A stretch of DNA of 25,781 bases, from assembly GCA_031178805.1 (NCBI GenBank), contig JAPSIJ010000004.1, forward strand, positions 1 through 25,781. Direction: 5' to 3'. Position 1 is the first letter of the stretch. Each line of letters begins with the position of its first letter. Under the pieces are notes generated by a model, which saw only the letters and a list, made by a program, of their open reading frames with translations, did no database searches and was not told where the DNA came from. This document shows positions 7,860-14,233 of the stretch, piece by piece. The DNA comes from Cellulomonas sp. (lineage in GTDB: Bacteria; Actinomycetota; Actinomycetes; Actinomycetales; Cellulomonadaceae). The position numbers and the translations under genes were made by a program.

Positions 7860-8330
7860 TCACCCCGCGGCGGCCGCGCGCGCCACGAGCTCCCGCACCC
7901 GCGCCTCCTCGGCCTCGCCGAGGCCGGTGAGCGCGTACGCGGTCGGCCACATCGTGCCGTCGTCCAGGCGCGCCACGTCGTTGAACCCGAGCGTCGCGTA
8001 GCGGCTGCCGAACTTCTCGGCGGCCTGGAAGAACACCAGGACCTTGCCGTCCAGCGCGTACGCCGGCATGCCGTACCAGAGGCGCGGCACGAGGTGCGGC
8101 GCGCTCTCGCGGACGAGGGCGTGCACCCGCTCCGCGAGCGTCCGGTCGGCGTCGGGCAGCTCGGCGATCTTCGCGAGGACCTCGGGCTCGGGGTCGGCCT
8201 TCGCCTTCCCCCGCTTCCGGGCCGCGCGGACCTCGCTCGCGCGCTCCTTCATGGCGGCGCGCTCCTCGGCGGTGAAGCCGGTCTCCTCGTCGGCCGGCGC
8301 CGTCGTGGCCGGCTCGCGGGTGGTGCTCAT
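7860..8330 (-). CDS. DUF1801 / YdhG-like domain protein
   Basis: A 156-aa protein. The N-terminal 55 residues are charged (Glu/Ala/Arg/Lys-rich: EERAAMKERASEVRAARKRGKAKAD). The rest resembles the DUF1801 fold, which is related to frataxin-like 'iron chaperone' YdhG/YdeI proteins: LAERVHALVRESAPHLVPRLWYGMPAYALDGKVLVFFQAAEKFGSRYATLGF-type segments with W-Y-G-M-P-A-Y as the core motif. Iron handling is suggested for some relatives but not shown by this sequence. The ATG at 8330 has a strong AGGAGGGA site just upstream and a TAGCGT -10 box further up. The reading frame stays open farther upstream to 8579, but that part is low-complexity and lacks a better start. Confidence 0.85.
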   Translation of the reverse strand: MSTTREPATTAPADEETGFTAEERAAMKERASEVRAARKRGKAKADPEPEVLAKIAELPDADRTLAERVHALVRESAPHLVPRLWYGMPAYALDGKVLVFFQAAEKFGSRYATLGFNDVARLDDGTMWPTAYALTGLGEAEEARVRELVARAAAAG

Positions 8331-8362
8331 GGCGGTCCCTCCTCGGGGTCGGTGGTGGCTCG

Positions 8363-8368
8363 ACGCTA
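8363..8368 (-). promoter_or_regulatory. Likely -10 box of the DUF1801 gene
   Basis: On the minus strand this reads TAGCGT, about 32 bases upstream of the ATG at 8330, leaving a short leader that contains the AGGAGGGA ribosome-binding site. No clear -35 box. Confidence 0.4.
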
Positions 8369-8402
8369 GGCGGGGGAGGGGGCGGCGGACTTCTCGGATC
8401 CT

Positions 8403-8456
8403 GACCGACGCCCCGACCGACGCCCCGACCGACGCCGCGACCGACGCCCCGACCGA
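8403..8456. repeat. Tandem 12-bp repeat, about 4.5 copies
   Basis: GACCGACGCCCC is repeated head to tail at 8403, 8415, 8427 (one change, ...GCCGC) and 8439, with a partial copy GACCGA at 8451. It lies in the long intergenic region between the divergent DUF1801 and binding-protein genes, upstream of both likely promoters. No function is evident; slippage-prone variable-number repeats are one possibility. Confidence 0.9.
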
Positions 8457-8586
8457 ACCGCGCGGAGTGTGGTCCGGCTCACCCAAGAACCGGTCTGCTA
8501 GCACAACGACCGTGCCCGGCGCCGGGACTGATACCCCAGCAGCAGCACCGACGCAGGGCGCCGACGTGCCGAAGCCCATGTTTCCC

Positions 8587-8610
8587 GGACGTTACGGGCA
8601 TGTACCGTCC
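8587..8610. promoter_or_regulatory. Operator-like dyad upstream of the importer operon
   Basis: GGACGTTAC-GGGCAT-GTACCGTCC: nine-base arms with one mismatch around a six-base spacer. It is the most symmetric element in the local AT-richer stretch, about 110 bases before the possible -10 box at 8699, and could be a regulator binding site. No regulator gene is adjacent. Confidence 0.35.
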
Positions 8611-8698
8611 CGAATGCTGGACACTACTGCTCAGTATCGATCCGGTAACGATCACCCGTGACAGGGGGATGTGTCCGAATTGTCCCAACTGGGGTCAC

Positions 8699-8704
8699 TA
8701 GCGT
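8699..8704 (+). promoter_or_regulatory. Possible -10 box of the importer operon
   Basis: TAGCGT, within the sequence GGGGTCACTAGCGTGTCCCC. TTGTCC at 8680-8685 resembles a -35 box but the spacing is only 13 bases, so this is a weak call. It would give a leader of about 100 bases before the TTG start at 8808. Confidence 0.35.
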
Positions 8705-8807
8705 GTCCCCATCCATGGCGGGACCGTGCGTCCGCCGTGCCGGCACGATCCCCCGGGGTCGGACCGGCCGGCGACGGACGCTGGGCGCCACCTTCACAGG
8801 AGGAACA

Positions 8808-10658
8808 TTGAAGATCAGGCGAATCACCGCCTCGGTGGCCGCTGTCGCGGCGGGGGCCCTCGTGCTCACCGCGTGCTCCAGCCCGGCCGCGGAGAGCGAG
8901 ATCAGCGAGACCACGTCGGTCAACGTGGGCTGGAACGAGCCGTTCCGCTCGACGAACAACCTGACGGCCAACGGCAACGCCACGACGAACGCGAACGTCA
9001 TCTACCTGACGACGTCGTTCTTCAACTACTACGACGGCGACCTGAACCTCGCGAAGAACGAGGACTTCGGCTCGTACGAGGTCGTCTCCGAGGACCCGCT
9101 GACGGTCAAGTACACGGTCAACGAGGGCGTGACCTGGTCGGACGGCACGCCGGTGGACGCCGCGGACATGATCCTGTTCTGGGGTGCCCAGAACGACAAG
9201 TTCGACACCGTGGCCGCCAGCGACGTCGAGACCGACGAGGAGGGCAACGCCATCGTCGGCGAGGGCCAGGTCTACTTCGACTCCTCGTCCCCGGCCATGA
9301 CCGCCATCTCCGAGTTCCCGGAGATCGGCGACGACGGCCGCTCGGTCACGCTGACCTACGACACCCCCCGGTCCGACTGGGAGGTCTCGATGAGCCAGCC
9401 CAGCCCGGTCGCCGCGCACGTCGTCGGCAAGCTGGCCCTCGGTGTCGAGGACCCGACCGAGGCCAAGCAGGCCGTCGAGGACGCGTTCGAGAACAACGAC
9501 GCCGAGGCGCTCGCGAAGATCGCGGACACCTGGACCAACGCGTTCAACTTCACCTCGCTGCCGGATGACCCGGACCTGTACCTCTCGTACGGCGCCTACG
9601 TCATCTCGGACTACGTCGAGAACCAGTACCTGACGCTCGAGCGGAACGAGAACTACACCTGGGGCCCGGAGCCCAAGGTCGACTCGATCACCATCCGCTA
9701 CACGGAGGACCCGCTGGCCTCGGTCACCGCCCTCCAGAACGGCGAGGTCGACCTGATCGCCCCGCAGTCGTCCGTGGACGTCCTCGCGACGCTCGACGGC
9801 ATCGACGGCGTGAGCTACACCTCGGCCCCCGAGGGCACCTACGAGCACGTCGACCTGACCTTCGACAACGGCGGCCCGTTCGACCCGGCGACCTACGGCG
9901 GCGACGCCGAGAAGGCCCGCAAGGTCCGCGAGGCGTTCCTCAAGACGATCCCGCGCCAGGAGATCATCGAGAAGCTCATCCAGCCGCTGCAGGAGGACGC
10001 CACCACGCGTGACTCGTTCCTGTACGTGCCGGGCTCCCCGAACTACGACGAGGTCGTCGCCGAGAACGGCTCCGACATGTGGGCCGACGTCGACATCGAG
10101 GGCGCCAAGGCGCTGCTCGCCGAGGCCGGCGTGACGACCCCCGTGGACGTCCGCTTCCTCTACGGCAAGTCGAACGTGCGCCGTGCCAACGAGTACCAGC
10201 TGATCGCGGCCTCGGCCGCGCAGGCGGGCTTCAACGTCATCGACAACGGTGACGACAACTGGGGCACGATCCTGGGCACCGGCACCTACGACGCCTCGCT
10301 GTTCGGCTGGCAGTCGACCAACACGTTCATCCTGAACGCCGAGGCGAACTACGTCACCGGCGGCCAGAACAACTACGGCGGCTACTCCAACCCCGAGGTC
10401 GACGCCCTCTGGGCCGAGGTCGCCACCAACACCGACCAGGACGCCGAGGCCGAGCTCGCCAAGCAGATCGAGCAGAAGCTGAACCAGGACGCCTTCGGTG
10501 TGAACATCTTCCAGTTCCCCGGTGTGGTCGCGAACCGCGACGTCCTGCAGGGCGTCTCGACCATCGCGCTCTCGCCGACCATCTTCTGGAACTACTGGGA
10601 CTGGGAGATCAGCGCGTCGGACAGCCTGGACGCGCCGAGCGCGTCCGAGTCCGAGTGA
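8808..10658 (+). CDS. Solute-binding lipoprotein of a Dpp/Opp-type ABC importer
   Basis: A 616-aa extracytoplasmic binding protein of family 5 (peptide/nickel/oligosaccharide type) that captures substrate for the permeases downstream. The N-terminus is a lipoprotein signal: KIRR, a hydrophobic stretch, then LTAC with the lipidated cysteine at 23. The mature part has typical family features: VTWSDGTPVDAADMI with a nearby DSITIRY segment, and KVREAFLKTIPRQEII. I chose the TTG at 8808 because AGGAGGAA at 8798-8805 is directly upstream and the signal peptide begins there; no ATG or GTG lies between that site and the signal peptide. Codon use is strongly C-ending, suggesting high expression. Relatives bind peptides or, in some bacteria, oligosaccharides, so the substrate is unresolved. 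A strong hairpin follows the gene. Confidence 0.9.
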   Translation: MKIRRITASVAAVAAGALVLTACSSPAAESEISETTSVNVGWNEPFRSTNNLTANGNATTNANVIYLTTSFFNYYDGDLNLAKNEDFGSYEVVSEDPLTVKYTVNEGVTWSDGTPVDAADMILFWGAQNDKFDTVAASDVETDEEGNAIVGEGQVYFDSSSPAMTAISEFPEIGDDGRSVTLTYDTPRSDWEVSMSQPSPVAAHVVGKLALGVEDPTEAKQAVEDAFENNDAEALAKIADTWTNAFNFTSLPDDPDLYLSYGAYVISDYVENQYLTLERNENYTWGPEPKVDSITIRYTEDPLASVTALQNGEVDLIAPQSSVDVLATLDGIDGVSYTSAPEGTYEHVDLTFDNGGPFDPATYGGDAEKARKVREAFLKTIPRQEIIEKLIQPLQEDATTRDSFLYVPGSPNYDEVVAENGSDMWADVDIEGAKALLAEAGVTTPVDVRFLYGKSNVRRANEYQLIAASAAQAGFNVIDNGDDNWGTILGTGTYDASLFGWQSTNTFILNAEANYVTGGQNNYGGYSNPEVDALWAEVATNTDQDAEAELAKQIEQKLNQDAFGVNIFQFPGVVANRDVLQGVSTIALSPTIFWNYWDWEISASDSLDAPSASESE

Positions 10659-10682
10659 CCCGCTGACGCTCGTCTGAGCACG

Positions 10683-10727
10683 CCGGCACGGGGGTACCGC
10701 GGCTCCACCGCGGTGCCCCCGTTGCCG
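10683..10727 (+). terminator. Strong hairpin between binding-protein and permease genes
   Basis: GGGGGTACCGCGG (10690-10702) pairs with CCGCGGTGCCCCC (10708-10720) around a five-base loop, with one G-U pair; flanking CGGCAC and GTTGCCG extend the stem with one bulged T. It lies about 30 bases after the binding-protein stop. In importer operons such a hairpin usually causes partial termination and 3'-end stability, giving more binding protein than permease; that role is inferred here. Confidence 0.6.
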
Positions 10728-10806
10728 TGCCCTCCCGATTACCACAGCCAGTACGGCACTCACGGCCTACCCAGGCCCGAGGCGCAGCACCCCTACCGGG
10801 CGTGCC

Positions 10807-10812
10807 TACACT
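10807..10812 (+). promoter_or_regulatory. Possible internal -10 box before the permease genes
   Basis: TACACT, 40 bases before the permease ATG at 10853; the same hexamer precedes typA. No -35 box. It could supply permease transcripts that bypass the hairpin upstream. Confidence 0.3.
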
Positions 10813-10852
10813 TGCGCTTTGCGAGTACCCCTTCCCGTGAGGCAAGGACCCC

Positions 10853-12469
10853 ATGGCCACCTCTGTGACGACCCGTGCCTCCGGCGCGCGCTCCGCGCCC
10901 GACGCACCGGTCACGGCCCGACGCTCCTGGTTCCGGAGCTCGGCGCCCACCCTGACCTTCCTCGGTCGACGGCTCCTGTCGTCGGCGGTCGTGCTGCTCG
11001 GAGCGACGTTCATCGTCTACATGCTCCTGGCGTACGCCCTCGACCCGCTCGAGGACCTGCGCACCAGCACGGCGCCGAACAAGGAGGCGCTGATCGAGGC
11101 CCGCGTGCGCGCGCTGGACCTGAACACGCCGCCGGTGCTCCGCTACTTCAAGTGGCTCGGCGGCCTGTTCACCGGTGACCTCGGCACGAGCTGGGTGAGC
11201 GGTGCGTCCGTGACCAGCCTGCTGGGCAGCGCGATCCCGAGCACCGTCCAGCTGGTCGCCGCGTCGACGCTGCTGGCCATCGGCCTCGGCGTGCTGGTCG
11301 GCATCGTGTCCGCCCTGCGCCAGTACACGCGGTTCGACTACAGCGTGACCTTCCTCTCCTTCGTGCTGTACTCGCTGCCCTCCTTCTGGGTCGCCGTGCT
11401 GCTCAAGCTGTGGGGCGCGATCGGCTTCAACGACTTCCTCGCGGACCCGCACGTGCCGCCGCTGTGGATCGCGATCATCTCGGTGGTCTCCGCCGTGCTG
11501 TGGTCGTCGATCATCGGCGGCAGCACCCGCACCCGGTGGATCTCCGCCGCGGCGGGGCTCGTCGGCACGGCCGCGGTGCTGCTGTTCATCTCCAGCACCG
11601 GCTGGCTGCTGAACCCGAGCCTCGGCCTGGTCGGCGTCCTCGCGATCGGCGTGGGCATCGCCTTCGGCGTCGTCGCCCTGACCGCCGGCCTGCAGAACCG
11701 CCGCGCGCTCTACGCGTCGCTGACCACGGTGGCGATCGGCGCGGCGCTCTACTACCCGCTGCAGTACGCCTTCGTCGGCGCGACCACCTGGCTGATCGTC
11801 GGCCTGGGCGTCGCCTCGGTCGTGATCGGCCTCGTCGTCGGGCGGCTGTTCGGCGGCTACGACCGCGCCGTCTCGATGCGCGCCGCGGCGATCACGGCGC
11901 TCGGCGTCGGGCTGCTGATCTACGTCGACCGCGTGATGGCCGTCTGGTACGCGTACTCGAACGCGTCGCAGATCAACGGCCGGCCCATCGCGACCATCGG
12001 GTCGCAGACGCCGGGCCTGTCCGGCGACTACTGGGTCGAGACGCTCGACCGGTTCACGCACCTGCTGCTGCCGACGATCGCGCTGATCCTGATCTCCTTC
12101 GCGAGCTACACCCGGTACTCCCGGGCGAGCCTGCTCGAGGTGATGAACCAGGACTACATCCGCACCGCGCGCGCCAAGGGCCTGTCGGAGCGGGTCGTCA
12201 CGACCCGCCACGCCTTCCGCAACGCGCTGATCCCGCTCGCCACGATCGTGCCGCTCGACATCGCGGCGCTGTTCGGCGGCGCGATCATCACCGAGCGCAT
12301 CTTCGCCTGGAGCGGCATGGGTGCGCTGTTCATCAAGTCGCTGGGGGCCAAGGACGCCGACCCGGTCATGGGGTACTTCCTCGTCACCGGCGCGCTCCTG
12401 GTCCTGGCCAACATCGTGGTCGACTTCGTGTACGCGGCGCTCGACCCCCGGATCCGGGTGAACTCATGA
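10853..12469 (+). CDS. DppB-type ABC permease with large membrane insertion
   Basis: Membrane subunit of the Dpp/Opp importer. At 538 aa it is much longer than usual DppB/OppB proteins (roughly 310-340 aa). The normal parts are present: first helix about 38-60, the periplasmic segment ending GGLFTGDLGTSW near 103-114, the helices at about 128-155 and 163-190, and the C-terminal core with the EAA coupling motif (YIRTARAKGLSERVV, about 435-449, then HAFRNALIP). Between about 200 and 375 there is additional sequence with about six hydrophobic segments (near 203-222, 230-248, 257-280, 286-305, 311-331, 343-362). AAGGA at 10844-10848 serves the ATG at 10853. The stop overlaps the next gene's ATG (ATGA). 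Confidence 0.9.
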   Translation: MATSVTTRASGARSAPDAPVTARRSWFRSSAPTLTFLGRRLLSSAVVLLGATFIVYMLLAYALDPLEDLRTSTAPNKEALIEARVRALDLNTPPVLRYFKWLGGLFTGDLGTSWVSGASVTSLLGSAIPSTVQLVAASTLLAIGLGVLVGIVSALRQYTRFDYSVTFLSFVLYSLPSFWVAVLLKLWGAIGFNDFLADPHVPPLWIAIISVVSAVLWSSIIGGSTRTRWISAAAGLVGTAAVLLFISSTGWLLNPSLGLVGVLAIGVGIAFGVVALTAGLQNRRALYASLTTVAIGAALYYPLQYAFVGATTWLIVGLGVASVVIGLVVGRLFGGYDRAVSMRAAAITALGVGLLIYVDRVMAVWYAYSNASQINGRPIATIGSQTPGLSGDYWVETLDRFTHLLLPTIALILISFASYTRYSRASLLEVMNQDYIRTARAKGLSERVVTTRHAFRNALIPLATIVPLDIAALFGGAIITERIFAWSGMGALFIKSLGAKDADPVMGYFLVTGALLVLANIVVDFVYAALDPRIRVNS

Positions 12470-13524
12470 GCATCCAGCCCCCTCTCGAGCCCCACGAGGG
12501 CATCGTCGACCCGGCGGAGAACGTCGAGAACGCCATCGAGCTCAAGGAGGTCGAGGGCCTGTCGCAGGGCCGCATCGTCCTGCGGCGGTTCGTGCGGCAC
12601 CGCGGCGCCATGATCTCGGCCGTCGTGCTCACCGCGGTGGTCCTCCTGGTGACGACGTCGATCGGCTGGGGCCCCATCCCCGGCTGGTGGCAGTACGGCT
12701 ACAAGGAGCTCAACCCGATCGTCAACGCCGGCGGCGCGCCCACCATGGGCTTCGACGGCGGGTTCACCGTCGGGTCGCACCCGTTCGGCCAGGACAACGT
12801 CGGCCACGACGGCTTCGCGCTCGTCATGCGCGGCACGCAGCAGTCGCTGACCGTCATGGTCGTCATCGGCCTGCTGTCCACCACCATCGGCGTGGTCGTC
12901 GGCGCGCTGGCGGGCTTCTTCCGCGGCCGCCTGGACGACCTGCTCATGCGGTTCACCGACATGATCATCACGATCCCGGTCATCATGATCGGCGCCATCC
13001 TCGGCGTGCTGGTCGGCGGCGCGAACCCGTGGTCGCTGGCCGTGGCGCTGTCGCTGGTGTCGTGGACGAACATGGCGCGTCTGGTGCGCGGGCAGTTCCT
13101 CACCCTGCGCGAGCGGGAGTTCGTGGACGCCGCCCGCGTGGCCGGCGCCTCGAGCGCCCGGATCATGTTCAAGCACATCCTGCCGAACGCCGTCGGCGTG
13201 ATCATCGTCAACGCGACGCTGCTCATGGCCTCGGCGATCCTGCTGGAGACCGCGCTGTCCTACCTGGGCTTCGGCATCAGCAGCCCCGAGGTGTCCCTCG
13301 GCCAGCTGATCAACGAGTACCAGACCGCGTTCGCCACCCGGCCGTGGCTGTTCTGGTGGCCGGGCCTGTTCATCGTGACGATCGCGCTGTGCGTGAACTT
13401 CATCGGCGACGGCCTGCGCGACGCGTTCGACCCGCGCCAGCGCCGGATCCCGACCCGGCGCGCGCTGGCGAAGGCCGACGCCCGCAAGGCCCGCGCCCGC
13501 GCCAAGGCCACGGCGAGCGCCTGA
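12466..13524 (+). CDS. DppC-type ABC permease
   Basis: The second membrane subunit of the importer, 352 aa. It has a charged cytoplasmic N-terminus (about 1-45), a first helix (about 48-68), a periplasmic loop with the FGQDNVGHDGF segment (normally GTDxLGRD in this family), and then the permease core: TQQSLTVMVVIGLLSTTIGVVVG, RFTDMIITIPVIMIGAI, and the EAA coupling loop EFVDAARVAGASSARIMFKHILPN. The ending is an Ala/Lys/Arg-rich tail (about 325-352). The start ATG overlaps the stop of the previous gene by four bases, a sign of coupled translation. It converges with the PH-domain gene three bases away. Confidence 0.92.
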   Translation: MSIQPPLEPHEGIVDPAENVENAIELKEVEGLSQGRIVLRRFVRHRGAMISAVVLTAVVLLVTTSIGWGPIPGWWQYGYKELNPIVNAGGAPTMGFDGGFTVGSHPFGQDNVGHDGFALVMRGTQQSLTVMVVIGLLSTTIGVVVGALAGFFRGRLDDLLMRFTDMIITIPVIMIGAILGVLVGGANPWSLAVALSLVSWTNMARLVRGQFLTLREREFVDAARVAGASSARIMFKHILPNAVGVIIVNATLLMASAILLETALSYLGFGISSPEVSLGQLINEYQTAFATRPWLFWWPGLFIVTIALCVNFIGDGLRDAFDPRQRRIPTRRALAKADARKARARAKATASA

Positions 13525-13527
13525 GTG

Positions 13528-14142
13528 TCACAGCGCCACGGTCAGCGCGCTGGCCGCGATCAGCACCACGATCGCGGCCAGCGTGCCGGCGTGCCAGCGC
13601 ACCCGGGGACGGGCGCGCTCCAGGCGCGGGTCGTCCAGCAGGCCGGCGTCGCGCAGCTCCTCCCAGCGGGCGCGCACCAGCGCGGCGGCCTGGCCGGAGC
13701 CGCTGGACGTGAGGTCGCCGGGCCGGACGGTGCCGCCGGGGCCGTAGGTCGAGCTCGGCAGGTCCGCCATGTCGGCCCGGCCGGACGTCGCGACGCGGCT
13801 GCGGCCCGGGGCGGGCGCCGCCCAGGCGGCGTACTCGCCGTAGGCGGTGTGCAGCGTCAGCGCGAACCGGGTGTCGACCCGCTGGATCGTCGGCCAGGGC
13901 AGCTCCACCGTCCGGGTCACGTTGCGCAGCTCGACGCCCGCGGGGCTGACCAGCACGGCGGGGCGCCAGTAGGCGGCCCACACCCACGCGACCACCAGCA
14001 GGACCGGCGGGACGTAGGGCCACGTGGCCCCCGCGTCGGCCACCAGGCCGCTCGCGAGGCCGCCCAGGCCGAGCACCGCCACCACCACCGCAAGAACCCG
14101 GCCGAAGGCCGGCCTGTACTCCACCACGTCCGCCGAGACCAT
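13528..14142 (-). CDS. PH domain-containing membrane protein
   Basis: A 204-aa protein with two N-terminal membrane helices (about 15-33 and 39-57), then a domain with the pattern WRPAVLVSPAGVELRNVTRTVELPWPTIQRVDTRFALTL, typical of the bacterial PH-like (bPH_6) fold in actinobacteria, and a C-terminal membrane helix (about 183-203). Function is unknown. I start at the ATG 14142-14140, which gives a short cytoplasmic lead before the helices; the frame also opens at 14241, but that would run into the ATPase gene. It lies on the opposite strand between the permease and ATPase genes of one importer, three bases from the permease stop. Confidence 0.8.
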   Translation of the reverse strand: MVSADVVEYRPAFGRVLAVVVAVLGLGGLASGLVADAGATWPYVPPVLLVVAWVWAAYWRPAVLVSPAGVELRNVTRTVELPWPTIQRVDTRFALTLHTAYGEYAAWAAPAPGRSRVATSGRADMADLPSSTYGPGGTVRPGDLTSSGSGQAAALVRARWEELRDAGLLDDPRLERARPRVRWHAGTLAAIVVLIAASALTVAL

Positions 14143-14233
14143 GCGGCCATCGTCCCAGACCAGCGGACGACCGCCCCTCTCGACGTCGCGCGGCCCGCAC
14201 CCGGGCTCGCCCCACGGAAGGATCTCGTGAACC

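Noticed and set aside
8403..8456. CRISPR array
   Set aside because: The units are 12 bp with no spacers and there are no cas genes in the window.
8515..8526. 12-bp palindrome CCCGGCGCCGGG as an operator
   Set aside because: Such GC-only palindromes are frequent by chance at this base composition and nothing else supports it.
7860..8579. Longer DUF1801 protein starting at 8579
   Set aside because: The added N-terminus is low complexity and includes the 12-bp repeat; the ATG at 8330 has a strong AGGAGGGA site and a -10 box upstream.
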